Assembly: GCF_002291145.1 (NCBI RefSeq) | Contig: NZ_NTGE01000073.1 | Location: 1 to 64,000, forward strand | Direction of reading: 5' to 3' | Length of the DNA stretch: 64,000 bases | DNA from: Streptomyces sp. SA15 | GTDB taxonomy: Bacteria; Actinomycetota; Actinomycetes; Streptomycetales; Streptomycetaceae | Shown: positions 1 to 9,044 of the stretch, one piece after another | Numbering within the stretch: the first letter of the stretch is position 1 | How the letters are laid out: the number at the start of each line of letters is the position of its first letter | Program-made: the position numbers and the translations under genes | The notes under the pieces: generated by a model | Told to the model about the DNA's origin: nothing | Seen by the model: the letters and a program-made list of their open reading frames with translations, nothing else | Database searches by the model: none

Positions 1-585
1 GTCCAGGAAGGCGCGCAGCAGCCGCTCCGGGTCGGGCAACCGAAGCGGCCCGGCACCGTCCACGGGCACGGCGTGCGCCTCGGGCGGCATCGCGGCGGCG
101 AGCCGGCGGATGCTCTCCACGTCCGCCGTCCCCAGGGGACCCGTGCGCCACGCATCGTGATCGCTCGGGGACAGGCCGGGCAACAGCAGTCCGCGCGCCA
201 CGAAATGCAGGGCCAGCACGGACGCCGTTCCCCAGAACACGGCTGCTCGGTGTCCGTGCCCGCCGGCACGCGCGCGCGTGAGCACCGGCAGGGCGGCGCG
301 CACCGGCAGCACGACGGCCGGCACGCTCACCCGCTCGACACGACCGCCGCCGGGCAGGGCGACGGTCAGGTCCTCGACCGACCCCGCTGCGACGGCGGGC
401 GGGGCTGAGCCATCGGGCCGCCAGAAGGCGACGCCGCCGGAGCGAGCCGGGTCACCGGGCACGAACACGGCACAACAATCGGCCAGTTCGGAGATCTCTG
501 ACGAGGGCGCAGCGGGAAACCTCTGCACAGCGATGCTGTACTCCTCAAATTTGACTATGGGGGAACCGGATCGCCGAGGGTACAT
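1..585 (-). CDS. SNF2/DEAD-type helicase, N-terminal part only (runs off left edge)
   Basis: The reverse frame is open from the left edge up to about 585 and reads as the N-terminal, non-catalytic segment of the large Streptomyces SNF2-family helicase. Visible stretches are FVPGDPARSG, VAFWRPDG, LPVLTRAR, LLLPGLSPSDHDAWR and LRLPDPERLLRAFLD. The ATPase motifs lie outside the window. The start is uncertain: ATG at 585 has CAGGAG almost touching it, while GTG at 528 has GAGGAG 12 bases upstream. The family call rests on recognising the N-terminal pattern, not on catalytic motifs. Confidence 0.68.
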   Translation of the reverse strand, partial: MYPRRSGSPIVKFEEYSIAVQRFPAAPSSEISELADCCAVFVPGDPARSGGVAFWRPDGSAPPAVAAGSVEDLTVALPGGGRVERVSVPAVVLPVRAALPVLTRARAGGHGHRAAVFWGTASVLALHFVARGLLLPGLSPSDHDAWRTGPLGTADVESIRRLAAAMPPEAHAVPVDGAGPLRLPDPERLLRAFLD

Positions 586-737
586 CACTCCTGCGACCGA
601 CCCGTCATGGTTAGGGAGTGGCGTGGGTCACTTCATGGACGGGGTGTCCTTAACCCCCCTGCCCGTGCGGTGCTGACCCCAGGCCGCACACGGGGGGTGC
701 CCTCATGGTCGCGGCAGGTCACCGAATCGTACGTTTC

Positions 738-760
738 CTCAGGTCAGCCCGTTACCTGAG
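738..760. promoter_or_regulatory. inverted repeat upstream of desaturase
   Basis: CTCAGGT (738-744) and ACCTGAG (754-760) form a perfect 7-bp inverted repeat with a 9-bp spacer, ending 17 bases before the desaturase ATG. The size and position suit either a repressor operator or a hairpin in the 5' leader. No regulator gene is adjacent. Confidence 0.4.
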
Positions 761-777
761 AGAGCCGGAGTCCAGAC

Positions 778-1833
778 ATGCCCCAGACCACCGCAGTCGT
801 CGCCGCCCGTCCTCGGCAGGCGCCCGGCTCCTCTCCTGGCGGAAGCGAGTTCACTCCGCTCCTGCGCACGGTCAAGAGCCAGGAACTCCTGGAACGCCGG
901 TACGCCTGGTACGCGCGGGGTATCGCGGTCAACGCACTCGCCCTCGCCGGTCTCCTCACGGGCATCGTGATGGTCGGCGACTCCTGGTGGACGCTCCTGC
1001 TGGCGCCCCTGCTCGCCGTGCTCTGCGCGCGTACGGCCTTCTTGGGTCACGACGCGGGTCACGGGCAGATCACCGCCGACAAGGCGGCGGGGCGTGTCAT
1101 CGGGCTCGTCCACGGCAACCTGCTGCTGGGGATGAGCTACTCCTGGTGGAACCACAAGCACAACCGTCACCACGCCAACCCCAACCACATGGACAAGGAC
1201 CCTGACGTCGCCGCCGACATCCTCGTCTTCACCGGCGAACAGGCGAAGGACCGCACGGGCTTCCGGCGCTGGCTCACCCGCAACCAGGCCTGGCTGTTCT
1301 TCCCGCTCACCCTCCTCGAAGGCGTCGCCCTGAAGATCCAGAGCTTCCGGGACCTGCGCCGGCAGTCGCCCAGGGAGCGATCGGTGGAGGCCGTGCTCCT
1401 GGTGAGCCACCTCGCCGGCTACGCGACCCTGCTGCTCACGTCCATGTCTCCCGGCAAGGCTCTGGCGTTCGCAGCCCTCCACCAGGCCCTCTTCGGGCTG
1501 CATCTGGGACTGGCCTTCGCGCCCAACCACAAGGGCATGGAGATGCCGGACCCGAGCGGCGAACCCTGGGGTCACCTGCGCCGACAGGTGCTCACTTCGC
1601 GCAACATCCGCGGCGGTGCCGTCACCGACTGGTTCCTCGGCGGCCTCAACTACCAGATCGAGCACCACCTCTTTCCCAGCATGCCCCGCCCCCATCTGCG
1701 ACTGGCCCAGCCCCTGGTGCGCGCCCACTGCCGGGAACTGGGTATCCCCTATGCGGAGGCCGGGCTCGTCGACTCCTACCGACAGGCGCTCCGCCACATG
1801 TACGAGGTGGGGGAGCCCCTCAGGGCCGAGTAG
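778..1833 (+). CDS. acyl-lipid / linoleoyl-CoA type fatty acid desaturase
   Basis: This is a membrane-bound di-iron desaturase of 351 aa that introduces a double bond into membrane acyl chains. All three histidine boxes are present: HDAGH near residue 97, HKHNRHH near 125-131 and QIEHH near 297, the last being the form seen in the DesA/front-end group. Hydrophobic stretches at about 45-80 and 215-250 fit the four-helix topology. No cytochrome b5 domain is fused. The ATG at 778 follows GAGAGAGCCGGA and an inverted repeat. A short membrane protein follows on the same strand after 115 bp. Regiospecificity cannot be read from the sequence. Confidence 0.9.
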   Translation: MPQTTAVVAARPRQAPGSSPGGSEFTPLLRTVKSQELLERRYAWYARGIAVNALALAGLLTGIVMVGDSWWTLLLAPLLAVLCARTAFLGHDAGHGQITADKAAGRVIGLVHGNLLLGMSYSWWNHKHNRHHANPNHMDKDPDVAADILVFTGEQAKDRTGFRRWLTRNQAWLFFPLTLLEGVALKIQSFRDLRRQSPRERSVEAVLLVSHLAGYATLLLTSMSPGKALAFAALHQALFGLHLGLAFAPNHKGMEMPDPSGEPWGHLRRQVLTSRNIRGGAVTDWFLGGLNYQIEHHLFPSMPRPHLRLAQPLVRAHCRELGIPYAEAGLVDSYRQALRHMYEVGEPLRAE

Positions 1834-1948
1834 GGGCGACGGTCGGGGATGTCTCAGGGATGTCTCAGGGTCGCGGTTCGGAACCGCGGGAAGCGCGGAC
1901 CCGTTTTCTGAACAGAGAGCGGCAGTGGCCGCGAAGGAGGCGACGCAC

Positions 1949-2131
1949 ATGTCGAAGAACGCGAAGATCGCCGCAGGAGGTGTGGCGGCCGGGCTCATCC
2001 TGCTGATCTGGCTGCCCTGGTGGGCCGCGCTCCTGATAGTCCTGGGAGTACCGGCCGCCGCATACCTCACGCTGGATCCCTCACAGCGGCGCAGGCTGCG
2101 CCGTGTCACGCGCAAGGAGCTCGGCCGCTGA
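1949..2131 (+). CDS. small membrane protein (60 aa), unknown
   Basis: A 60-residue protein with a basic N-terminus (MSKNAKIAAGG), about 32 hydrophobic residues that can make one or two helices (LILLIWLPWWAALLIVLGVP), and a strongly basic C-terminal tail rich in Arg/Lys. The start is set by GAAGGAGGCGACGCAC just upstream. It lies on the same strand as the desaturase and may be co-transcribed with it. I recognise no family; a small positive-inside membrane protein is all that can be said. Confidence 0.75.
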   Translation: MSKNAKIAAGGVAAGLILLIWLPWWAALLIVLGVPAAAYLTLDPSQRRRLRRVTRKELGR

Positions 2132-2533
2132 CGCACCCGTGTCGGCTCTTCCGGGCCGTCGAGTGCGCAGGAGCCGACGACATCGCCGCCCGCGGGCCTG
2201 CCGACGGCATGGTCCGCGGGCGGCCGGACGCCGAGGCCCTACGGCGGCCGCACATCTGTGCGGTCGCGGCACAGCCCGCTCCGCGAGGCCGGGAAGCGCC
2301 GGCTGTCCTGGACGCGCCGGCCGGCACCCTCGAGACAGCCGGCCCGCCGACGGCGCGTGCCCCGGCTGGGACGCCGCCATGGACGCCGTACGACTCGGCC
2401 GGTACGAGGAACTCGATGGGAGCGGTTCGTGCGGCTGTACCAAGCGCCGCCGGCACACCTGCCGCGACGCCGCATGTGTAGCCGAACTCCACGCGCTGGG
2501 GGCGTACCCCGACCACGGCACCGCTCTGGGCGC
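2132..2533. other. gene-poor spacer
   Basis: About 400 bp between the small membrane protein and the convergent gene ending at 2534. Open frames exist on both strands, but their composition is that of antisense or shadow frames and none has a convincing ribosome-binding site. I see no repeat or RNA gene here. Confidence 0.5.
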
Positions 2534-3403
2534 TCAACTGGGGCGTACGGCCATCTTGTCGAGCGCCTCCAGGAGACCCGGCAGCTCCGGCCCTCGACCC
2601 ACCGGCAGCACCTCACCGGGCTCTTCGTCGAGCAGCACGAACGCGATGTCGTCGGTCCTGGCCACGAGCGACCAGCCGGGACCGTCGGCGCGCAGCGTCC
2701 GGGCGTCCCCCGGCGCGAAGGTCGAGCGGACACGGCCGAGGGGCGGCGGCGTGTCTACGTACGCACGGGCTTCCGCGAGGACGCGCCGGATGCCGGTGCG
2801 GAGCTTGGGCCCGCTCTGCTCGGCCTCCTGGCCGTCTCCTGCGGTCCCGGAGGACTCGCCGTTCTCGGAGGCTTCGGAAGCCTTGCCGGCCGGGCGCACG
2901 AAGGCCGCGTCGTCGATCTGCTCCCGCCACATCGCCCACTGGAGCGCGATCTCGTCGGCTCCCAGACGCCTCTGGGCCGGACCCCAGGTGCTGGTGTCCG
3001 GCGGCGTCAGCGCGGGACGGTCCGCGACCCCGGGGCCGGGATCATGCGGCGCGGGCACGCCCGGGGCAGCGACGGCGACCTCAAGGGGCCAGCCGGGCAG
3101 GGCGGCGACGACCGTGCGTTCATCGGGCGACAGATCGTGCTCCATGCCGCAATCCCAGGACGCGATGGCGACGGCCACCAGTGACACGTCGTCGATGACG
3201 ACCGTCCACCTCGCGCCCTCGCCGTCCTGCCCGAGCACCAGACCGTATCCGTCGACCAGCGGTGCGAGACCGAGCGCAGCGCACGCCGCCGGATAGTCGT
3301 CGCCCAGTACGCTCGGGAACTTCGCCGGCGTCAGCAGCGCTGCCGTCAGCACATAGAGCGCATCGTCCGCGGCGGCGACGGCGTCCTCATCCGTCCCGGC
3401 CAT
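2534..3403 (-). CDS. conserved hypothetical protein (289 aa)
   Basis: An acidic soluble protein with no signal peptide or membrane helix. It contains an N-terminal block around ALYVLTAALLTPAKFPSVLGDDY, a middle block with WTVVIDDVSLVAVAIASWDCG, and a C-terminal block ending FVLLDEEPGEVLPVGRGPEL. ATG at 3403 is chosen over the upstream in-frame ATG because GGGGAGG sits 5 bases before it. I do not recognise a functional family. It is monocistronic, convergent with the desaturase pair, and has normal high-GC codon use, so it looks like a resident gene. Confidence 0.75.
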   Translation of the reverse strand: MAGTDEDAVAAADDALYVLTAALLTPAKFPSVLGDDYPAACAALGLAPLVDGYGLVLGQDGEGARWTVVIDDVSLVAVAIASWDCGMEHDLSPDERTVVAALPGWPLEVAVAAPGVPAPHDPGPGVADRPALTPPDTSTWGPAQRRLGADEIALQWAMWREQIDDAAFVRPAGKASEASENGESSGTAGDGQEAEQSGPKLRTGIRRVLAEARAYVDTPPPLGRVRSTFAPGDARTLRADGPGWSLVARTDDIAFVLLDEEPGEVLPVGRGPELPGLLEALDKMAVRPS

Positions 3404-3538
3404 TCCAGCCTCCCCATCGGTTCGTCCAACGGCGCGCACCCTAGTGCGACCGCAAGGCGCTTGTCACGACTCCCCGACACACCCGGAGCTGCAGCTTTCC
3501 GGCCGGACGGGGCGAATCGACCACCTGTCGCCGGTATG

Positions 3539-3835
3539 TCAGGCCGCCGGCAGCCCGAGGAGCGTACGAGCCACCGTCCGGGTCGACTCGTCGCGTTCCC
3601 GCGCGAGAGCGATGACGGCCCGGCAGGCCAGCTCGTTCACCCCGAATGACAGCGCCTCCGGCGACACCCAGCCCGCGGCCTCGTCGATCCGCTCCTGGTC
3701 GTCCTCCGCGCACGCCGAGACATACGCGGCGGCGGCCTCGAACAGGTTGTGCGAGCGTGCGCCCCGGCCGGTGTCCGTCTCCACACGCAAGGCGTTGAGG
3801 AACCTGGCGACGGACCTGCGGATCCTGCCGAACAT
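3539..3835 (-). CDS. conserved hypothetical protein (98 aa)
   Basis: A 98-residue, mostly helical soluble protein beginning MFGRIRRSVARFLNALR, an amphipathic basic N-terminal helix, followed by an acidic body (SACAEDDQERIDEAAGW). The start at 3835 has AAGGTGG in the right place. An in-frame extension further upstream would run into the divergent gene at 3935 and is less likely. It is divergently arranged with the MpaB-type oxygenase gene, and the intervening 100 bp hold nested inverted repeats. Function unknown. Confidence 0.7.
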   Translation of the reverse strand: MFGRIRRSVARFLNALRVETDTGRGARSHNLFEAAAAYVSACAEDDQERIDEAAGWVSPEALSFGVNELACRAVIALARERDESTRTVARTLLGLPAA

Positions 3836-3880
3836 GCTGACCACCTTCCCCCTGCGTGGTTGCCATGGCTGAACGGTCAT

Positions 3881-3922
3881 CTTCTGCTCCTCAACGTAGA
3901 GTTGGAGGTTCGACAGCAGAAG
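3881..3922. promoter_or_regulatory. nested inverted repeats between divergent genes
   Basis: CTTCTGCT (3881-3888) and AGCAGAAG (3915-3922) are perfect 8-bp inverted arms. Inside them CCTCAAC and GTTGGAGG form a second, slightly imperfect inverted repeat around GTAGA. The block sits between the divergent genes starting at 3835 and 3935, a normal place for a shared operator. Confidence 0.35.
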
Positions 3923-3934
3923 GGGGACAGTGCC

Positions 3935-4819
3935 GTGAGACGCTTCGAGCGGCTCGAACAGATCCGGCGGATGGACCCGGAGAAGGACTCCCTGGAGATC
4001 CATCGGCTCAGCGTGGCGTACGAGTTCCCCTGGGACTTCACCCGCTCCCTGGAGCTGGCCCTGTACCGCACGTACGCCGTGCCAAGCATCGGCCGGTTGC
4101 TGGCCGAGACGGCCGAGCTCACGGACCGGGCACAGAAGCGGTACGACGACACCTCGCTGCTCCTGGACGCCGTCGTCGAGCATGGCTTCGGCAGCGAGCA
4201 GGGGCGCACGGCGATCCGCCGCATCAACCAGATGCACCGCAGCTACGACATCAGCAACGACGACATGCGGTACGTGCTGTGCACATTCGTCGTGATGCCC
4301 AAGCGGTGGATCGACGCCTACGGCTGGCGCAGGCTGTCACGCCACGAGATCGTCGCCTCCGCCGTCCACCACCGCACTCTGGGTCGGCACATGGGCATCA
4401 GGGACTTACCTGAGACCTACGAGGAGTTCGAGACCTGCCTCGACACCTATGAAGAGGCCCGTTTCGCCTGGACCGAGGAGGCGCGGCGGGTCTCGGACGC
4501 CACGCTCGCCCTGATGGCCTCCTGGTATCCGGCCCCGCTCGCGCCGCTCCTGCGCACCTCCACGCTCGCCCTGCTCGACGAACCACTCCTGCGGGCCTTC
4601 CGCTACCCGCCTCCGAGCCCGCTCACCCGCGCGCTCGTGCGCCGTGCGGTTCGGATGCGCGGACGCGCAGTCCGGCTGCTTCCGCCGCGGCGCGCGCCGC
4701 ACCACGCGCGGCAGAACTGGGAGATCAAGGGCTACCCGAACGGCTACCGGCTGGACGAACTGGGCACCCGCCCGGTCGCCGGCGTACGGGGCTGTCCCGT
4801 GCGCCACACAGGCTCGTGA
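3935..4819 (+). CDS. oxygenase MpaB-family protein (DUF2236-like)
   Basis: A soluble 294-aa protein resembling the MpaB / latex-clearing-protein-like b-type heme oxygenase family. The family typically has a helical core with invariant histidines; here HHRTLGRHMGI near residue 147 and YEEFETCLDTYE near 165 fit that pattern. Central text such as VVMPKRWIDAYGWRRLSRHE also fits. The GTG start at 3935 follows AGAAGGGGGACAG; an upstream in-frame ATG at 3749 would overlap the divergent gene and is rejected. The C-terminus is rich in Arg and Pro. Substrate unknown. Confidence 0.72.
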   Translation: MRRFERLEQIRRMDPEKDSLEIHRLSVAYEFPWDFTRSLELALYRTYAVPSIGRLLAETAELTDRAQKRYDDTSLLLDAVVEHGFGSEQGRTAIRRINQMHRSYDISNDDMRYVLCTFVVMPKRWIDAYGWRRLSRHEIVASAVHHRTLGRHMGIRDLPETYEEFETCLDTYEEARFAWTEEARRVSDATLALMASWYPAPLAPLLRTSTLALLDEPLLRAFRYPPPSPLTRALVRRAVRMRGRAVRLLPPRRAPHHARQNWEIKGYPNGYRLDELGTRPVAGVRGCPVRHTGS

Positions 4820-4937
4820 GCGGTCCCCTCGGCTCTCCGGGGGCTCCTCTCCCCTCGAGTTCACCGCTGAACGCGCCCCTGTAGGTACAGGCGGTCGATC
4901 GGCAGTCCCTTGAGGATGTCCCGCATGACCGAGGGCG

Positions 4938-5537
4938 TCAGCCCTCGCGGACGGCCACCGCCAGGAACCGGTCGTCCTCGTCGACGTACGACGTCATCCG
5001 CCACCCGGAACCGGCCAGCAGCGGCCGCAGGTTGTGCTCCGCGCGCAGATCGTCCGGGGTGATCTGCCGGCCTTGGCGCGCGGCGAGCGCCGCCCTGCCG
5101 ATCGGGTGGAACAACGCCAGCACCCCGCCGGGGCGTACCACGCGCGTCAAATGGCGCAGGTCCTCGGCCGGATGGGGAAGGTGCGCGATGAGCCCCGCGC
5201 CGAACACCGCGTCGAGCGATTCCGAGCGCAGCGGCAACCCGGCGACGTCGGCGAGCAGCAACTGCCCGTCCCGGTCCCGTCCGGCCCGTACGGCGGCCTG
5301 CAGCATGGCCGGGGTCAGATCGACCCCCAGGACCACTCCCGAGGGCCCCACGGCCGCGCGCAGCGGCGTCAGGGCGCGTCCGGTGCCGCAGCCCGCGTCG
5401 AGCACGCGGTCGCCCTCGCGCAGCCCGAGGTCCGCGACCGCGGCGGCATAGGCGGGGCCGTCGTCGGGGAAACGCCGGTCCCAGTCGGCGGCGCGGGCGG
5501 TGAAGAACTCCTGGACGCGTGTGTGGTCGTCGCTCAT
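4938..5537 (-). CDS. class I SAM-dependent methyltransferase
   Basis: A 199-aa Rossmann-fold methyltransferase. Motif I is VLDAGCGTGRAL (about residue 44), the acidic loop is VDLTPAML (about 70), and the post-I segment is LADVAGLPLRSESLDAVF, followed by LTRVVRPGGVLALFHP. This is the UbiE/Methyltransf_11 layout. ATG at 5537 is preferred because the family begins SDDHTRVQEFFTARA; an ATG three codons upstream (5546) is closer to GTGAGGG and is a real alternative. It is alone on its strand. The substrate cannot be predicted. Confidence 0.87.
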   Translation of the reverse strand: MSDDHTRVQEFFTARAADWDRRFPDDGPAYAAAVADLGLREGDRVLDAGCGTGRALTPLRAAVGPSGVVLGVDLTPAMLQAAVRAGRDRDGQLLLADVAGLPLRSESLDAVFGAGLIAHLPHPAEDLRHLTRVVRPGGVLALFHPIGRAALAARQGRQITPDDLRAEHNLRPLLAGSGWRMTSYVDEDDRFLAVAVREG

Positions 5538-5689
5538 GTTCCGCATGATCCCTCACCGGCAGGGATGACACCCCGGTGCACACGTTCGAGCGTGCCGCGA
5601 TCGTTCAGGTACATCTCTGGGTCATATTCCAACAGCTTTCGAAATGCGCGCCCTTTGTGAGCCGCTGCCCCGACTAGCGTCCCGGAGCC

Positions 5690-6463
5690 ATGGGACACCT
5701 GGACCACGCCGCCCTTGGGTGGCTGACCCCCGTGCTGTCGTACGTGATGGCCTGCATAGGCGCCGCTCTCGGGCTGCGCTGCACCGTCCGCGCGCTCGGC
5801 GCCACCGGACGCTCACGCCGCAACTGGCTCGTCACCGCCGCCTCGGCGATCGGCACCGGCATCTGGACCATGCACTTCGTGGCCATGCTCGGCTTCAGCG
5901 TCAGCGGCACCGACATCCGCTACGACGTGCCGCTGACGATCGCGAGCCTGCTCGTCGCCATGATCGTCGTCTGCGCCGGCGTCTTCGCCGTCGGCTACAG
6001 CCGTGACCGCACCCGGGCGCTCTTCCTGGGCGGACTCACCACCGGGCTCGGCGTCGCGAGCATGCACTACCTGGGCATGGCGGCGGTACGCCTGCACGGC
6101 GACGTCGGCTATGACCCCGCGCTCGTCGGACTCTCCGTCCTGATCGCCGTCGTCGCGGCGACAGCGGCCCTGTGGGCGGCGCTCAACATCAAGTCACCCG
6201 TCGCGGTCACCATGGCCTCCCTCATCATGGGCGCGGCGGTGAGCAGCATGCACTACACCGGCATGTTCGCGGTGAGTGTGCACGTAACGCCCTCCGGGGC
6301 GGCCCTGCCCGGGGCCACGGCGATGCAGTTCATCTTCCCCCTCGCCGTCGGCCTCGGGTCCTATCTCTTCCTGACCTCGGCCTTCGTCGCCCTGTCACCG
6401 ACGACGGGGGAGCGCCGGGCCTCCGCCTCGGCCCAGCGGCCGGTCGAGAGCACGGCCCACTAG
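5690..6463 (+). CDS. MHYT-domain integral membrane sensor protein
   Basis: A 257-aa protein with about seven membrane helices carrying the repeated MHYT motif: TMHFVAM (about residue 60), SMHYLGM (about 124) and SMHYTGM (about 186). In the family these His/Met residues are proposed to bind copper and sense O2, CO or NO. No GGDEF, EAL or kinase domain is fused, so signalling would need a partner. It ends 58 bp before the conservon kinase on the same strand, which suggests linked expression and perhaps a linked sensing role (inference). Confidence 0.9.
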   Translation: MGHLDHAALGWLTPVLSYVMACIGAALGLRCTVRALGATGRSRRNWLVTAASAIGTGIWTMHFVAMLGFSVSGTDIRYDVPLTIASLLVAMIVVCAGVFAVGYSRDRTRALFLGGLTTGLGVASMHYLGMAAVRLHGDVGYDPALVGLSVLIAVVAATAALWAALNIKSPVAVTMASLIMGAAVSSMHYTGMFAVSVHVTPSGAALPGATAMQFIFPLAVGLGSYLFLTSAFVALSPTTGERRASASAQRPVESTAH

Positions 6464-6521
6464 CGGCGGACCCAGCACCGCCCGGACGGGCACGCCCGAA
6501 CCACTCCCGAGCGAGGAGGCC

Positions 6522-9044
6522 ATGCGTACACCGCGTAGGACCCCCACAGCCGGCGCCGAGACGCCGCCCCCGCCCCCCGTGCGCGGCCGCCGCGCACACG
6601 CCGGACCGCCGGCCGACGAAGGCCCGGACGACTCCGTGAGCGCGATACCGGACGACGCACCCGCGCGCGTGGGACGCTGGCACATCCGACCGCGGACCGT
6701 GCGAGCCAAGATCGTCTGCCTGCTGATGGTCCCGGTCGTCTCCCTGCTCGCACTGTGGGCGTACGCCACCGTCACGACCGCCCAGGACGTCTCGCGGCTG
6801 CTGCAGTTGCAGCGCGTCGACTCCACGATCCGGACCCCCGTCGCTCAGGCCGTTGCCGCCCTTCAGACCGAGCGGGCGGCCGCCGTCCGCCACGCGACCG
6901 ACCCGTCGGCCGGGCAGAGCGGCGACCTGAAGAAGCTGGCGGAACGCACCGACCGGGCCCTCGCACAACTGCGGCTCGGCGACGACAACACCATCGCCGA
7001 CAGCGAGGAACTGCCCGCAGGAGTGGCCCAGCGGCTCGAAGCGTTCGTCAGCGGCGCCGAGCGACTGCGCACGCTGCGCACCGCCGTACTCGACCGCCGC
7101 GCCGGCTGGGACGAGACCTACGGCCAATACACGAGGACCATCGCGAGCGCCTACGGCGTGGGCGGCGCCCTCACCGGCATCCAGGACGCCGAACTCGGCT
7201 CCGACGCGCGCGTGCTGCTCGAATTCTCCCGCGCGGGTGAGGCGTTGGCCCAGGAGGACACCGTCCTGGCCAGTGCGCGCCTCGCCGGCGGCCTCTCGGG
7301 CGAGCGGCTGCGGCTGTTCACCGGCGCCGTCGACACCCGTCGTGCCCTCACCGAGTCCGCCGCGGCCGATCTACGGGGCTCCGAACGTGCCGCCTGGCGT
7401 GGCCTCGCCGACAGCCGTGCCTACGCCACCGTGACGGCCACCGAGGACAAGATCCTCGCCGCCGGGCCGGGCGCCCGGGCGATCGACGCGGCACCGGAAG
7501 CCACCTGGACAGGCGCCCACGCGCGCGTGCAGGACGGGATGCGGACGATCGAGGAGGACGCCGGGCACGGTGTCGCCGAGCAGGCCGATCCGTTCACCCG
7601 TGGACTGCTCACCCCCGCCGGCGCCGCCGTCCTCCTCGGCCTCGTCGCCGTCGCCGCGTCGCTCGTGATCTCCGTGCGCATCGGACGCGGCCTGGTCGTC
7701 GAGCTGGTGAGCCTGCGCAACAGCGCCCTGGAGATCGCCCGCCGCAAACTCCCCGAGGCCATGCGGAAACTGCGCGCGGGCGAGGAGATCGACGTCCAGG
7801 CAGAGGCCCCGCCCGGGCCGCCCGCGGAGGACGAGACCGGGCAGGTCGCCGAGGCCCTGGGCACCGTGCACCGCGCCGCGCTCAGGGCCGCCGCGGAGCG
7901 TGCCGAGCTCGCCAGCGGCATCTCCGGAGTCTTCGTCAATCTCGCCCGCCGCAGCCAGATCCTCGTCCACCGCCAGCTGAGCCTCCTCGACAGCATGGAA
8001 CGCCGCTCGGACGACCCGAACGAACTGAGCGACCTCTTCCGGCTCGACCACCTCACCACCCGCATGCGCCGCCACGCCGAGAGCCTGATCATCCTCTCCG
8101 GAGCGGCACCCGGCCGCGCCTGGCGGATGCCGGTCTCCCTGACGAACGTCGTCCGCGCGGCCGTCTCGGAAGTCGAGGACTACGCGCGCGTGGAGGTACG
8201 ACAGCTCCCCGACGCGTCCGTCATCGGCGCGGCCGTCGCAGACCTCACCCACCTGCTGGCCGAGATCATCGAGAACGCCGCCCAGTTCTCGCCGCCCCAC
8301 ACGCGCGTGCGGATCACCGGCGAGCCCGTCGGCAACGGCTACGCCGTCGAGGTCGAGGACCGCGGCCTGGGGATGGGCAAGGAGACCCTCGCCGAAGCCA
8401 ACCGGCGCATCGAGCAGTCCGAGGCGCTCGACCTGTTCGACAGCGACCGGCTCGGCCTCTTCGTGGTCAGCAGGCTCTCCGCCCGGCACGGCATCAAGGT
8501 GCACCTGCGCACCTCGCCCTACGGCGGCACCACCGCGGTCGTCCTGCTGCCCACGGCCCTGCTGCACACCAGCGGGGCGGAACGTTCCCCCCACAAGGCG
8601 GTGGAAGCGGAACGGCAGGCGGAACGCGAGTACGCGCCTGTGCCTGGAGCCCAGCACCAGGACTCCGTCCCGGCGTCGGCGCACCGGCCCGCCCTGGTGG
8701 CCCCCGCACCGGCCGAGGCCCGGGCCACGACCGAAACCCCACCTCCCGGAGTCACCGCCTTGCGTCTGCACCGTCCCCCGGACGACCCTCCCGAGGACTC
8801 CGACGACCTGCCTCGCCGGGTGCGGCAGGCGAATCTCGCGCCCCAACTGCGCGAGCGGCGCTCCGAGGAGCCGGCACAGGCGTCCGCCGCCCCGGAAGAC
8901 GACCGGCGCACCCCCGAACTCGTACGGGACCGCATGGCGGCCTACCGCGACGGCTGGACACGCGGAGGCGGCAGGCAGCCGGGCCGCGGTGTCACCCCAG
9001 ATTTCCCAGCGGGCAGCGACAGCAGCGAAGGAGACCCCGCATGA
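6522..9044 (+). CDS. cvnA: conservon sensor kinase with nitrate/nitrite-sensing (NIT) domain
   Basis: An 840-aa membrane kinase-like protein, first member of a conservon. The order is: a proline-rich cytoplasmic N-tail, TM1 (about 68-88), an extracytoplasmic NIT-type helical sensor (about 95-355), TM2 (about 368-388), a HAMP-like linker (EIARRKLPEAMRKL), and a dimerisation segment with DHLTTRMRRHAESL. The HATPase domain follows, with N-box ENAAQFSPP and G-boxes DRGLGMG and GGTTAVVLLP, and then a roughly 150-residue disordered Pro/Glu/Arg tail. Its stop overlaps the start of the roadblock gene by 4 bp (ATGA), the usual conservon coupling. CvnA proteins typically work with roadblock, DUF742 and GTPase partners at the membrane. 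Confidence 0.93.
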   Translation: MRTPRRTPTAGAETPPPPPVRGRRAHAGPPADEGPDDSVSAIPDDAPARVGRWHIRPRTVRAKIVCLLMVPVVSLLALWAYATVTTAQDVSRLLQLQRVDSTIRTPVAQAVAALQTERAAAVRHATDPSAGQSGDLKKLAERTDRALAQLRLGDDNTIADSEELPAGVAQRLEAFVSGAERLRTLRTAVLDRRAGWDETYGQYTRTIASAYGVGGALTGIQDAELGSDARVLLEFSRAGEALAQEDTVLASARLAGGLSGERLRLFTGAVDTRRALTESAAADLRGSERAAWRGLADSRAYATVTATEDKILAAGPGARAIDAAPEATWTGAHARVQDGMRTIEEDAGHGVAEQADPFTRGLLTPAGAAVLLGLVAVAASLVISVRIGRGLVVELVSLRNSALEIARRKLPEAMRKLRAGEEIDVQAEAPPGPPAEDETGQVAEALGTVHRAALRAAAERAELASGISGVFVNLARRSQILVHRQLSLLDSMERRSDDPNELSDLFRLDHLTTRMRRHAESLIILSGAAPGRAWRMPVSLTNVVRAAVSEVEDYARVEVRQLPDASVIGAAVADLTHLLAEIIENAAQFSPPHTRVRITGEPVGNGYAVEVEDRGLGMGKETLAEANRRIEQSEALDLFDSDRLGLFVVSRLSARHGIKVHLRTSPYGGTTAVVLLPTALLHTSGAERSPHKAVEAERQAEREYAPVPGAQHQDSVPASAHRPALVAPAPAEARATTETPPPGVTALRLHRPPDDPPEDSDDLPRRVRQANLAPQLRERRSEEPAQASAAPEDDRRTPELVRDRMAAYRDGWTRGGGRQPGRGVTPDFPAGSDSSEGDPA

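Noticed and set aside
739..2136. A 465-codon reverse frame opposite the desaturase
   Set aside because: The desaturase frame has all three histidine boxes; the reverse frame is a shadow.
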